Shown: positions 26,501 through 42,000, numbered from the stretch's first letter. The stretch is 64,000 nt of DNA from Heterobilharzia americana (GCA_944470555.2 OX104131.1:12516515-12580514); one strand, 5' to 3'. The notes: generated from the sequence alone by a model not told the origin. A program made the numbers and translations.

Positions 26501-29500
26501 AGTGCCACTGACTTTCTGAACGAGGTAGGCATTATTTAGTTGCGAATCGGTGGTTCAGAACCGTGGACACAACCTCACAAAACTGATGAGTGATGAATTC
26601 CAACGGGTGGCTTTGGAAAAATGACTGAGAGAAACAATACATTAAACACATGTTTCCTATTAGTCTTGCTTTCGTCAACTGATCATATATCTGTTGCTAA
26701 AAGTTATCTGGTTGGCTTAGAGTATGGGGACGATATTGGCCTACTAGGTGAAAACGCTGACAAAATGCAAGGTCTTCTGAACATATTCAACAGAAATCTA
26801 AGAACGCTTAACTGTCATGCGTCTCACACCTGTTAAATATAAGATGATCCTCCAGGTATAACTGGTCTGCTACCAGCACTCCCAGTTTAATGATAAGGAG
26901 TGAAGTGGTGGAATGTGTCAACCACTTCACTTACTCTGGGAGTTGCATCAGCCCAAACAGGCTGCTTTCTGACGAAATCTCAACTGGGATACAGAATACC
27001 TGTTTGGCTTTCGCCAATTCGCGTCATCTGTGATGCTGACTGGGGAGATATCCGACTATCTACCAAAGGACGAGCATATTGTGCTGCTATTTGTTCTGTC
27101 TTGTTGAGACAAGGACGTTAAAGCTAGAAGATATGAAGCGATTACAGGATTTTGATCACAGATATCTTCGCAGCATTGCTCGTATTTGGTGGAAACACTG
27201 CATGAGCAATATTGAAGTCAGGTGAAGGGTGCTTAGGCAAGATGGACCGGCAAGTCGATTGATCAGGATGTGAACCTTAGTCAACTGAGATGACTTCTGA
27301 CATGCAATGTGCATGCCGAGCCAACACCTATTTTGATATACCATGCTAGGCGATATTAGATTGGGTTAGAAGAGGCTTCAGGATGGCCAGATAAAGACCT
27401 GGCATCAATCCATGAAGTCGTTGACTGTTAGTCTCAGCCATATGTGGAGATTTAAACTGCTTGTTTGTGGTCCCCCCACTTTTTCTTTGTGTAATGCCAT
27501 GAAGTGTGACAACTTGAGGCGACACACTTGTGTACGAGGTTCTAGGTTGATTCTCACTCAGTCATTCAGTTAACTGTGTATGAATATCAATCAACCCGAA
27601 GATTAGGGCTATTTTAAACAAATTAGTCAACAATTATCTGTTGATACTTATGATTTCCCATTATTATACTGGATTGACGCGCTCCTATGCAAATGCCTCG
27701 ATACCGCCTGAATATTCATTACGTTATGAATAAGTTGGCAAGTTGTGGTGAAATCCAAGACACACATTTTATCTTATTCGGGACTCGTCAGCGAGATGTT
27801 CCTCAACCCCCAGTGATTGATGGTGTTCGCATTGAGACTCAAAGCCAGTAGCCATCGTTCCAAATGCCATGGTGTTATTCTTTAGGCCACTTAGGTATGA
27901 TAGTCCCCTATAGTATAACAAATATCAGTTGTCATTTGTAGATACTTGTAATTTCAATTAGCACTGGATAGCTGATATCATCATACAACTGACTAATAGA
28001 CTGATTTCAGATCAAAGATACTGACTGTTTTCCTAATCAGCAATGAAAATCTCATCATTCAACAAACCACGAGGAAATAAGACCAGTATAATCATCGTTC
28101 TAAACGAAGAGAATATTCCATCTCGCATACAATGTGAGACAACATGATTAAACTCAACACTATACAGTAGTTCTGATATATTCAACTTACATGATTTATT
28201 TTTGATTGTTTGCTTGCTGGATGAACCAGCAGGTTGTTGTTCAGCTAGATCAATTTCATGTACCTCATCATCCATTGCTGTAGAAGTGAGTGATAGTGAA
28301 TCATTGTCTAATGGGAGATTTTTACTATCGTTTTTGTTAGTGTTGCTTGAGAAAGGATTTCTTTTGTATGAATCAACAGCATCGACTTGATTATTAGCAT
28401 TACTATCAAGTTCATCAACTTTGTTTACAGTATGCAAATCATTTTCATCAAGTTTAAAACAGAAAAGGACATCGAAACGGCGAGCCTACAAAGGAGAATA
28501 CGAAAGTGAAAATTGAGAAGTAAATGGAGCAGTAACAGTCTCATTTTACAAGTTGGTATTCATCTTGAACTGATATCACTTGGGGGAACATTGGAAACCT
28601 GAGAGCACTGGACAGTTGTTTAGTCCTAGTATGGGACTCCTCAGAAGTGTGCACCCAAGACCCCACCTCACCAGGGATCCAACTCAGGACCTTCAAATTC
28701 TACGACCAACGCGTTACCACTGAGCCACTGAGTCGGAATCCAATGGTGCATATTTCCAACTTTTGTCAGTTCATGACATAGCGTGACCATCACCCAATGT
28801 CATCATTGAGTATTGTTCTTCACGTCCACCAGGTTTCCCCCACCGGTCACGACTTCTCATCGGAACTTCGAGAATCACCTCTCGAAGCAAGTCACGAATG
28901 AGCATTAGATCAATTGAATTCTGGGGTTTGTGGGAACTTAGTGATTCTTCTGTGAGGAGATCATGGGTGCACATTGTTGAGGAACCCCATACTAGGACGA
29001 AAAAGCTACCCAGTCCTCCTAGCTTTCCAGTGTTTCTCCAACTGATGTCAGTTCATAGTGAATACCAGCTTGAAAAATCAATAAGCCCCCAGAAACCCTC
29101 AAATCCGATCCCATTTTAGCTAAGAAGCCGCATGCAAAATGTTTCAGATTACTAAGTTACCTTCTACTACTGTTTAAACGGGGTGTAATAATAGCGTGTT
29201 AATAACGGGAAGAAAATGTTTTTCGCACACTTTGGGATATAATTAGCCAATCAGATGAGCACATTTCAATAGATATACTTGTTTCATGAGTCTTCAAACA
29301 AAAAGACTACTGCTTTAAATGTAAAAGCATCATTCGCTACAGTCCTAACAATACTTATTATACACAAGACGAACATAGAAATGTAATAATCTAATTAATG
29401 ACAAGGGCTCAAAAGCACTCCTGACCCTTAAACGTCTTTGCCGCAGGGTTCATTGTCACTGTGATATATTCTGAATTATGCCAAAAAGAGTCCCCAATAA

Positions 29501-32500
29501 CTGAATACTAATATTCGCATGATCTGGCCAACAAAGTCTGCACTTTATCACATAACTGAGACAGATATCCAGTTGCTTTGACGACGGTGACCGATCATCA
29601 AAACATACTACTGAACAAAATGAGTAGTTAAAAATCACTCAGGTTGATGAGCAGATCTCCCTAGCCAAATCGCAGTAGTCTAACTTGTGTTGGTCAGCAG
29701 TATATTTCCTCAGTTCATGACACTGATATGCTGAAGATCACACGGTGACTGGGCAGTTTCCAACAAAGATCTTGTTGACACCATATTTGAACCGTTGAGA
29801 AACTATTCAGTTAAGAAAGATATCAACGTGGACCTTGTAAGTTGTTGATTTTTAGAAATTATCACATTTGAGACTGACTAACGTAGTATGTCCGTCAACG
29901 TATTCTTATTCCAGCTAAGGTCATGCATCCGTTTAAACAGTAACATTCGTCTCTCCATCTCAATCCATGCTGGTTAATAATTTTGTAGAGTTGACTTGAT
30001 TTATCACACTTCAATGAAAACTTTACCTCTATTCCATACTATTTTTGGGATGTATATTTTTCTTACCATAAAGATAAGCAGTCGAACTGGATAGATGTAA
30101 AAACAAGACAAGAAAATATTGATAAAGAACTACATAAGAGAATAGGAACTCTAAGGAAGTGGATTATGTGCAAAGTTACATCCCAATTTGGATATACACA
30201 ATACCGTAATCGATGTTTAAAAAAACTACAGACATAAAGTAAAAGATTGAGAAATAAATTACAAAATTAGATATACTCTTTCTCTCTCTCTCCTTCTTAA
30301 AATATCAAAGCTAGCAACACATGTTAGATAATCAAGATCAAACGTATAGGGTGTTCATAAAATGTTATATCTAGAGTTCTTTACAGATTACTTCTTACAT
30401 CATTTAAAGAAGTTTGAAATTTAAGCTTGTTAGTTTCAACTCGGACAATAAAACCAGGTTGAAGGCATCAGTATGCCGCAGGGTAGTGAAAGTGTGCCAG
30501 TTTTGGCGCTGATCTGTTCTAACCCTTTCCCCCCCCCCCCTTCTCATATGAAGGATAGCATTAACGTGGCACTAATGATCATCCAAAGGAAACACCTCAT
30601 TGTTGACACACGCCTATCTAACCAGAAGCACGACTTCGCTCTCAGACCCCATTATAGTGGAAACATTTACACAATAACAGCAACTGCCTTTTGTCTGGTC
30701 ATTATCCATCAGACTTTCCTAGTATTGTGGAACCTCAAGGGAACAAGCGCTCCACCAGCATAGCTCATTGGGTCATAGTGATATACAACCCCGATCATCA
30801 CATCAAGGTAGCAGCTAACGGTCGAGGCGACCAGATTAACACATGATATCAGTGCATGACTCGGTCTGAACCATGTAGAAAGGCGTAGACTAACTGGCTG
30901 AAGTCCCTAAGACAACAGAAATTAGTGGTTGAAGATTCTTAATGACATGACTGACAATAAGTCACAATGGTGCAAATGAAAATAATCTTCCATATCTTCT
31001 AAAGCCTGACTATTTGCACTACACTTGGTCTTCAAATTTTTTATTCTTTCATACACCTTTGTCTATTTTGATATAAAATCTTTTTGGATCCAATTGTAAT
31101 TTTTATGTTACTATTAAGTATGCAGACTTGAACCAGTACACTGTTGTATGAGGTTCTGCGTTGGTTTTGTCTATGTCTGTCTGTTTAAAGAAGCATTAAC
31201 ACATGTAGCTGCTTACATCAATGGCAACATTACATAGTTTCACTAGTAGAATTCAATCGACATTGAAATCTAGAAATTGAGAAATATACTGATCTCAAGA
31301 AATTGAATAGACTAACACAAATCAGAAGCCAATGAACATGAAATGTTAAGCACAAATAAATTTTAGCATCTTTGATATAGTTCTAGAGATCTAATCAAAG
31401 CTTCATTTGATGAAGCGTCAGTTATACTCGTTCAACAACTTTAATTGCTGAAGGTACAGAGAGGTACATATTCACCTACTATTTCCTGTGTAGTACCCGG
31501 CTACCTTGACGTGTTGGTCAGGCTTGCATATCACAACGAACCAATGAGCTACACTGGTAGAGCTCTCGTTCCCTCAAGATCTTACCATGCCAGAAAGGAC
31601 TGTTAGATAGTGGTGAAAAGAAAAGCAGTCATCGTTGTAGTGTAAATTATTACACTATGATGGGAGTCCAAGGGTGAAGTCATACTGCTGCTAGTTGGAT
31701 AGTGTGTGACAGCAGTAAGGTGTTTCCCAGGGATAACCAGCAGTGCTATGCTGAGGCTGTTTTCCCTGTGCGACCACTGTGAACGACCAAAGACATCAAA
31801 ACCTCAGTCCTAGTCTACTAACACCCCACGATCGGTTTCACATCCAAGCATTCAATGTACAACCACTTCACCTACTTGGAGAGGTCCGTCGGCGCGAACT
31901 GGCTGGTTTCTGACGAAATCTCAACTCGGATACAGAAGACTTGTTTGGCGTTAGCCAATTTGTCCCATCTTGCGCGCCGACTGGGGAGATATCCGCTATC
32001 TACCAAAGGACAAGCGTACTACACAGCAGTTCGTGCTGTCCTGTTACACGACTGTGACAGCCATTAAACGTAGAAGATATGAAGCGATTACAAAGTTTTG
32101 GTCACAGATATCTTCGTAGCATTGCTTGCGTTTAGTGGGACCAGTGTGTAAGCAATGATGAAGTCAAGCGAGGGGTATTAGGCAAGACAGGTAATTTAAT
32201 TGATGTTGTGAACCTTAGTCGACTGAGATGGCTTGGACATATACTGCACATGCCAAGCCACCGCCTACCTGGACGTGCCATCAAAGGGAAAGTTGGATTA
32301 GGTTTGAAAAGGGTTCAGAGTGGCTAAACGAAGACGTGGCACCAATCAATGAAGTCTCTTACTGCTAGTCGTGTGGGGAGATTAAGACTGCCTGGTTGGG
32401 GTCCCCGAAACGAAAGGAATCACTGCTTGAGGACTATTGGTGACATGGCTGAAAATTAATCCCAATGTCGTAGATGTATTCACTCACTGATATCTAAGGT

Positions 32501-35500
32501 TTAAATATTCGCACTAACTGTTATTTTGAAATTGTTTGATCTCAGTGTTTTTTATCCACCTGTTATTTCTATACTGATAGGATAATTTGAATGGATGCAC
32601 TTTGTGCGAGGTTCTACATCAATTTTGTTTGTCTGTCTGTTTTGTTTAGTAGTCAAATATTCACAGTTCTGAAAGCATCTACATAACCACTCAAAGAAAA
32701 ATGATTCTTTGTAGAAAACAACTATTAGAACCAGACCATTCACATCGACTAAACAAGCAACGAATTATGGCAGAAAGTCTACAATTCTGCAAATATTTCA
32801 GATAATAAGTTGATGGCTTTTTAAGTTGTGACTAACCGCCACAAATTTTCTTTTACGCTGCAATCATTGCATTTCAACTCAATACAAGTTCATTGAGAAG
32901 GCTAAGTTACACTGAGTGCGCGAAGATTTCGATACTGCCTAGTGAACAAGGCTGAGATAGGGTTTGAACTAATCACCCAGTACTTGGAAATCAAGTGGAT
33001 AAGTCAATGAAACACATCCTCACCCTCCTCCCCTGAAACTATGTGAAGTTAATATTAAACACACTGTTGTAGACAAAGCTGATGTGAACTGTAGTATAGT
33101 TCACTCAACCTTCAATACACAATCAGATATCGTGACAGTACAATAAGTGACGTAAGGCGCCTCTTCAGTATCTGTGCGGAAATTTTGTAGGCTACTGCCC
33201 GAATCAGAGCTGATGGAACTTCTCAGGTAAGTGAAGTAGCCAACGTGCTCAATCCTATCATTCCCAATTGTTAGACAGAATACCATTGAAAGAGCAGTTC
33301 TGGAACAACAATAAGTATACAGAAAATGGTGATAAACCAATATACCAGAATCAAAGTAATCATGTGAACGAAATAAAACTATCAATATCATGAATTACTC
33401 TAAACTCTATAAAGTCGTTCTATAAGGTATTGATTATTTCAGACATGGAAAGTTAGCATAAACATGATGCATAGAATATAAAGAGCAGTTTCAAAATAAT
33501 GACAGATTTAACAATGATAATAAACAGATTACTAAGAAAGTAAAACATATCAACAACAACAATAAACGAAAAACACCGACATACATGTATATGTTAACAA
33601 AAATGAGAAAAAAATAACAACACAACTTACTGCATATCTACGTCCATCCAGTGTTAATAAAGCAACAAATGCAAATATTTGTAGAAGGAAGTTGAATACA
33701 ATAGCCATAGCAGCATATAATGCAAATACACGTACAGCAGGCATTGTTGTCAGTGCTCCTAAAATACAAATGGTTAGAAGGAAGTAAATAAAAAAAAAAA
33801 ACAGAAGGAAAATAATTCATTTTCATTTAGTATATGTTTATTTTTAAACTATTACAATAATTTTCCATTTTACTCTGTTTATTAAAAAGGGAAGGAACAG
33901 TATCATTCATTGGTTAACGTTTCGGACATATTTTATTGCTCATAATCATATCACAATAACTTTACAACTTCAGGTATTTGATATTGATTCGATAAACAAG
34001 GATTCGGTTATCATTCTCTTCTTCCCTCCACCTAACTAAGTCAGTTTTTAACACTGTCACACTATCTCACCCTACTATGTGGTGGTTATGTGTAATTGTG
34101 TGCAGAGTAATCGCTGAGCTTTTATCATAATTTCTTATCTTATTACGATTTAATAATCTTGATTTAGCTACGATTTTGCTTTCGCTTATACTAATTCACC
34201 CTGGTCGACTATATTGGACCTATGTATTTAACCTTGTAATCATTACAAGGGATTTGATAAACCAAATTATTTTGCCCAATTAGATCGATAAGATCCCCTA
34301 ACCTACAAAGCTTGTTTCTAAGTGTCAACCATTTTATTTCCTAGTCAGACTTATTGAGAATTCTTCGTAATGCTTGTATGGTAACATAACAGTGACTTTG
34401 AATTCTCTTCCAATCCCGTCACCACTATTATTGCTATTATTATTAGTCCCTGTGTTTCCACTACTTCTACTGCGAATATTTTTCTTTCGATTTTTTATCA
34501 ACTTATTTATAAATTTAGGTGGGTAATTCTTGATGTGTCTAATTTCTTATTGTAGATTTTCTGTCCTACTAGTAAACTGTTCTGGGCTATTCCTGAGGCA
34601 TTTAACTCGACCTACTTTAACTGAGATAGGATGGGATGTTTTGAAGTGTAAATAGCGATTCGAACGGGAAGGTTTCCTATAGACACTGGTCTCTAAACTT
34701 TCATCTTGTTTTCGTTTAATCTAACAATCCAACATTGTTAGCTCACCTTCATCACTATCTAAGTCACAAGTGGGTTGGATTGGATTCACTACTGAATTTA
34801 TGTATGTAGAGAAGCTATTGATGTGTTATGATTTCAGTACTGTGAATACGTCATCTGTATATCGGAACCATATCTTTGAAGTGGACTGAATGTTTGTACA
34901 TTTTATTTTGAGACTTAAAATCTGTGGATGTCAGACAAAATTGTACTCGTAGTATGAATTTCCTGGATCTTTACATTAGTTCGATGCGTAAGCTGACTGT
35001 CATCCTTAAGCCCATTTCTAAGTGCATCTAGAGCCATGTCAATTGGTATATTTGTGTTCAGATCAGTTATGTCAAAACTAACGATTTTTCTCACTGTTAT
35101 CAACTTGCATATCATCTATTCAATGCTTTAAGTTATAAGAGTTAGTGATTCGAAATTTTGAGTGGTTCCTTACTGGACCCAGCGCCATTGCTAAATATTT
35201 TCGAGAACTCGTAAGAAGTGAAGAAGGGTGCGCGGAAAGACAAAAGACACTTCTACGATACACTTGCAACTGATGCGCAACAGGCTGCTGGTAGGAGAGA
35301 ACTGACAACACTTTATCAAATAACCAGGTTGTTATCCGGGAAGAGATAAACACAGACGAAACCAATGAAACATGGTGAAGGAAACCTAGTTACCAAAAAG
35401 GCGAAACGAAGGAAACGATGAGCTGACCACTTCAGAAAACTCGTGAATCGACCACCACCTGCACTTCGTCCATAACTACCACCTGCAGCCCAGCCACAGA

Positions 35501-38500
35501 ATTGCCAGGATCGGAAAGATTGTCAAACAGGCCTTACTGCATGCGTTCACATCCTCATCTCTGCCACCACCTGTAGTTGAAGCGATGCTGCCATGCCGAA
35601 GTAGGTAGGTAGGTAGGTAGGCAGGTGAAAGAGACCACTTCCTTTAGGTTTCTCCCGTTCATCGTGATTGTTGCTTGTTGTTGTTGGTTGGGTATCTTCA
35701 TCACCTCCGTCTTCTCTACGTTCACCTGAAGTCCCGTCTTGCCTGCTCAGCCTCTTCTGTCAACTCCTTGGTTTTCGCTTGTACATCCTCGAGTTTGTAC
35801 TACATTAGACATTAGACATACATCATCATCGGTGAAATCCAAATCTTCTAGGGTCTTTTTATCAGTCTAGCATATTCCTGTCTTCTTGCTCCTCACAGTT
35901 TGTTGCATGATCCAGTCCAGTCGACCACAATCAGGAAGATCATAGGTGATAGATAGTAGACAGCCTTATCTTACTCCTGTCTTCACTTCACCTCAAAGTA
36001 ATCACTGAGTTTTCTATTGTGAATCACTTGGCATATAGCTTCGCCATATAGCATATAGCTGTTGAATGAGGTTGATAAAGGTTTATGTCTTTAAAACCGT
36101 AGTGTTGAAGCAGTTGCCAAATTACTTCTCGGTCGACGCTATTGAAGACCTTTTCACAGTCCATGAAGTTCAGGGAAAGATACAGTTGACTGCCATTCTA
36201 TACTCTGTTCTATAATGATGCATAGCGTAGCGTTGCAATTTGATTCCCACATGATTTGTTCTTCCTGAAGGCAGCCAGCCAGCCTGTTCCGGTCGTAATT
36301 TTGAATCCAGAGCATCTTTTACACTCTCCAGGATGACACGGCTTGATATTTTGTTTGGGGTGGAAAGCAGCATGATTCCCTACCAGTTCTCGTTCTTGGA
36401 AAGACTTAGAGCACCCGCCATTCTTAAAGAGTTTGACAAGATAGCCCTTCTTCAGATTGGCAGATACCTTTCCTTCCTTTCTTCCAAACCTTCTGCAGTA
36501 GTGGTGTGAGCATGTCCGCTGTTGTCTCTGCGTCTATTTTCAGTGCTTCTGGTGGAATTCCATCTGGTCCTTCTGCTTTTCCGGATTTCAGCAAGTTGAT
36601 GGCGTCCAGAACTTCACTTCTGCTTTTATCGGAGGACTTGTGTTCACTGGTAATTCTGTGGCTGGGCTGCAGGTGGTAGTTATGGACGAAGTGCAGGTGG
36701 TGGTCGATTCACGAGTTTTCTGAAGTGGTCAGCTCATCGTTTCCTTCGTTTCGCCTTTTTGGTAACTAGGTTTCCTTCACCATGTTTCATTGGTTTCGTC
36801 TGTGTTTATCTCTTCCCGGATAACAACCTGGTTATTTGATAAAGTGTTGTCAGTTCTCTCCTACCAGCAGCCTGTTGCGCATCAGTTGCAAGTGTATCGT
36901 AGAAGTGTCTTTTGTCTTTCCGCGCACCCTTCTTCACTTCTTACGAGTTCTCGAAAATATTTAGCAATGGCGCTGGGTCCAGTAAGGAACCACTCAAAAT
37001 TTCGAATCACTAACTCTTATAACTTAAAGCATTGAATAGATGATATGCAGGTTGATAACAGTGAGAAAAATCGTTAGTTTTGACATAACTGATCTGAACA
37101 CAAATATACCAATTGACATGGCTCTAGATGCACTTAGAAATGGGCTTAAGGATGACAGTCAGCTTACGCATCGAACTAATGTAAAGATCCAGGAAATTCA
37201 TACTACGAGTACAATTTTGTCTGACATCCACAGATTTTAAGTCTCAAAATAAAATGTACAAACATTCAGTCCACTTCAAAGATATGGTTCCGATATACAG
37301 ATGACGTATTCACAGTACTGAAATCATAACACATCAATAGCTTCTCTACATACATAAATTCAGTAGTGAATCCAATCCAACCCACTTGTGACTTAGATAG
37401 TGATGAAGGTGAGCTAACAATGTTGGATTGTTAGATTAAACGAAAACAAGATGAAAGTTTAGAGACCAGTGTCTATAGGAAACCTTCCCGTTCGAATCGC
37501 TATTTACACTTCAAAACATCCCATCCTATCTCAGTTAAAGTAGGTCGAGTTAAATGCCTCAGGAATAGCCCAGAACAGTTTACTAGTAGGACAGAAAATC
37601 TACAATAAGAAATTAGACACATCAAGAATTACCCACCTAAATTTATAAATAAGTTGATAAAAAATCGAAAGAAAAATATTCGCAGTAGAAGTAGTGGAAA
37701 CACAGGGACTAATAATAATAGCAATAATAGTGGTGACGGGATTGGAAGAGAATTCAAAGTCACTGTTATGTTACCATACAAGCATTACGAAGAATTCTCA
37801 ATAAGTCTGACTAGGAAATAAAATGGTTGACACTTAGAAACAAGCTTTGTAGGTTAGGGGATCTTATCGATCTAATTGGGCAAAATAATTTGGTTTATCA
37901 AATCCCTTGTAATGATTACAAGGTTAAATACATAGGTCCAATATAGTCGACCAGGGTGAATTAGTATAAGCGAAAGCAAAATCGTAGCTAAATCAAGATT
38001 ATTAAATCGTAATAAGATAAGAAATTATGATAAAAGCTCAGCGATTACTCTGCACACAATTACACATAACCACCACATAGTAGGGTGAGATAGTGTGACA
38101 GTGTTAAAAACTGACTTAGTTAGGTGGAGGGAAGAAGAGAATGATAACCGAATCCTTGTTTATCGAATCAATATCAAATACCTGAAGTTGTGTCGATTAG
38201 ACTAATACAGCGCAAAAGCTGAGCTAGGTCAAGATTGTTAGTCTTAATAAGATAGAAATTTGGAAGAAGGCTTGGCACGCATTGGCACACAACCACACAG
38301 TAGGGTGAGATAGAGCGACAATATGAAACATTAACTTAGTTTATCGAATCAACACCAAATATCTGAAGTAATAAAAATGATTCTGCACCTGTCTCAGATA
38401 TATGGAAAATTCTACTACACATATCACAAACGAGGCACGATGTCTCAAAGTTGTAAAGTTATTGTGATACAATTATGGGCAATAAAATGTGTCCGAAATA

Positions 38501-39011
38501 TTAACCAATAGATGATACTGTTCCTTCCCTGTGTAACATTTCTAATAAACAGAGTAAAATGGAGTTACTGAAAAAATACTCTGCGTAATTGATCCCCACT
38601 ATCCAGTGTTATAAAATGTCTGTGTTGTTGGCATACATTTGATTCTCAGTTTTCTAGGTAAACAATATAGAAATTTAAGTCAACAACCTATTTTTTTGAA
38701 TTATGATTAAAATTTACACAGTAACACTTGTGTACACCAAATGAAAAAGAGACACCAGTGTAGTTTAAGTCATCTATAAAACAAATGATTAAGTAATGCA
38801 TATAGCGTGATCTTTCTTAAATTAAACATAATTCTTAACAAGTATGAACCCAGCATGGATCACATCACCCCATTATACAAATATATACATACATAGAGTG
38901 ATACCAAGTTTATGTGATCAAAATAATATATTTCTTTGATTGCTCGAAAGATTAATAAACCAATTTTATGGTATCATTTTCATATTTGTAGTCAGGTTTG
39001 TCACTATTACG

Positions 39012-39082
<71 letters not shown>

Positions 39083-42000
39083 AACGATGGTTCAGAGTTC
39101 AAATAAACGAAATAAAATACCGAAAAATTTCAAACAACTATCTTAATAGGTGGTCAGTAGGAAACATTATCTAGTTAGAAAATATACCTAGCCTTAATTC
39201 ATTCGTCGATTGGTGTCTTATTAGTTTAAGCATTGGGTAAATGATATTTATAGTGCTCTATTGGTTATTGTTAACCCACTTGTGTCATAAAAGACTTATC
39301 CTAATGCTGAATAGTTGAATGCTTTGTGTCCACTGCATAACGTGAAGAGGGTTTACTGGAACACTAGTGAACTTTAGACTCAATACGTGATGACTACTCG
39401 CATACTTTATCCAGCACCATAACTGACATGAGTAGAACAAGAACAATAATATGCATGCGAAAATTTGTTTTAAAAATTAACCTTTCCACAATAGATGATA
39501 TAAGTTGATATTTAGTGGATAAGGCTGTCAAAAACGTTGAAATACTTATTATTTTAAGTTGGTATTCATCATGGACTGACATCAGTTGAGTAACCATTTA
39601 AAACCTTGGAGCATTGGACAGCTATTTCGTCCTAGTACGGGACTCCTCAGCAGTGCGAACCCATAAGCCCCCCCAACCAGGGATCACTGATCCATACCAT
39701 TAAGGAGCCTTATACTAGAACGAAACGTCTGTTTAGTGATTTCAAGTTCCCAATGGTTCTCTTAGTGATAGCAGTCTGCGATGAACACCAACCTGAAATC
39801 AATAAATAAATCCGCAAAGCCTCCAAACTGTATTTTTTGATATAAGATATAGAATTGTATTTGTGTAAATCACAGAGGGTTTGAAGTCAAATAATTCCAA
39901 CGTTTCGCATGGAAATCTGGTCCGAGTTTCTTCAGGCAAATAATCAAAGTTAAAATATCAGGGATACATAAATGAATTCAAAAAACGTGTATTTTATCTC
40001 CTCATCCAATCCTCTTCATATAGTCATTGTCTTCCTAAATTATGATAACTAATCATTCAGCGTGAACTTGTATGTCTTTTGTTGTATGGCGTATGGATGT
40101 ATGTATGTACTCCAATTCATATTCATCTTGATTGTAAATGTCAGACACAAAGGCCATTGGTGACAGTCATTCGGTAATTTTTTATAAGTACAAACTGAAA
40201 AGGATGAAGTGGATGTGTATACAATTTCAGTTGAAGTAAAGTGGTGAGTAGTAAATGTTTTGAGTCACTCTTTCTGTTTACTAATTAGTAATTGAAAAGA
40301 GGCAGCTAAATGTACTCCATCTCATCTGTTCAAACTGTCTGGATTCGCCCATATATGTAGGGCTTCGGCTGTCAGTCTTTCTTGGTATGACCCAAAACTT
40401 TTTTGTAGAACCTTAGTTCCGTCAAAGTCGATTTTGTGTCCCATTTTTATGGAGTGTAACGCGATCGCAGATTTGTTTTCTAGTTTCTTAATCTCTGCTG
40501 AGGTTTTTGGGATCTGTTTTAAGCATAGTTTATGCTCATTGACCCTCACATTTACCTGTCTGGCTGTTTCTCCTACATATACTGCAGTACAATCTCCGCA
40601 TTTGATTTCAGATGTAGTTCTGCTGATTTTCTTTAGGTACTACATCTTAAACTTTCATTAAGTTAGCACGTAAGATATTTGTTGCACGGAAGTAAACTGT
40701 TATGTTGTGTTTATTGAGAATCCTTATCTTTTCTGAAGTCTCCTTTGGTGTGGGATTATGACCGTGTTTGTCCAATTCTTCGGAGGGATTTTCGGAACAT
40801 CCTGAATTTCATTTTTTATAATACATCTAACGAAATCTTTGGGATGATCGTTTGCTTCGAGTTTGCGGCAAACTAACTTTAATTCTTCTTTCTTGTCCTC
40901 TTCCGTTGTAACAAGACGGTTAGCCCTGATAATCCTGTCTTTCCACTATACAGTCCATAAAGCTTAATTTCGACAGATCGGATTCAACTTCCTTAGTGAA
41001 AGTGATACTTCCGCACACATTATTTATGTGACAGAAGAGTTCATCCAGACTGTTTCGTTTGATGATGACAAACGTATCGTCTACGTACCTTAATCAAATT
41101 CTTGGAAGTGTAGAGCAATTTGCAATGGCATTTGTCTCTAAGAAATGCATGAACAAATTAGCTACTATTAGTGATACTGGAGATCCTATTGCTATACCAT
41201 CTGTCTGTCGATACAGATCTCCTCTGAACGTGAATACAGTCGATCGTAAGCATAATTCCAGGGACTTCAAAATTTCTCCCGGATCTAATGGACAACGTGA
41301 ACTTAGGTCAGTATCTGACAGCAATAGGTTATGAATGATATCTAATGCATCTTTAATAGGCAAGTTAGTAAATAAAGAGCAAACATCAAAACTTGCAGTT
41401 ATTTCGTCTTCTTCAATGTAAGATGAAATGATTTTATTCATGAATTCAGATGAATTCCTTATTACATATTTTAATTCCTTTTCGTATGGCTTTAGGATTT
41501 GTGAAATGTATTTTGTTAAATTGTATGTGGGTGATTCAGTAGAATCCACAACTAGTCTGAGATGTATATCTGTCTTATGAAGTTTAGGCAATCCGGAGAA
41601 TCTATAAGGGTTGCAACCTTTTGGTGATAATGAGAACCATGGAGAAGTGCCTAACTTGTCCTTTATAAATTGCATGAGTCTGCTACCAAATGACTGTCAC
41701 CAATGGCCTTTGTGTCTGACATTTACAATCAAGATGAATATGAATTGGAGTACATACATACATCCATACGCCATACAACAAAAGACATACAAGTTCACGC
41801 TGAATGATTAGTTATCATAATTTAGGAAGACAATGACTATATGAAGAGGATTGGATGAGGAGATAAAATACACGTTTTTTGAATTCATTTATGTATCCCT
41901 GATATTTTAACTTTGATTATTTGCCTGAAGAAACTCGGACCAGATTTCCATGCGAAACGTTGGAATTATTTGACTTCAAACCCTCTGTGATTTACACAAA

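Noticed and set aside
30473..30763. 96-codon plus-strand frame
   Set aside because: No recognisable domain; it starts beside a C-run and has no splice or homology support.
40434..40661. Plus-strand frame over the GIY-YIG region
   Set aside because: It is the antisense shadow of the Penelope nuclease on the minus strand.
41925..41958. Hammerhead in the Penelope inverted repeat
   Set aside because: CTGAAGA and GAAAC are present, but stem II cannot form and no UH cleavage site sits in place, so it is not listed as an RNA feature.
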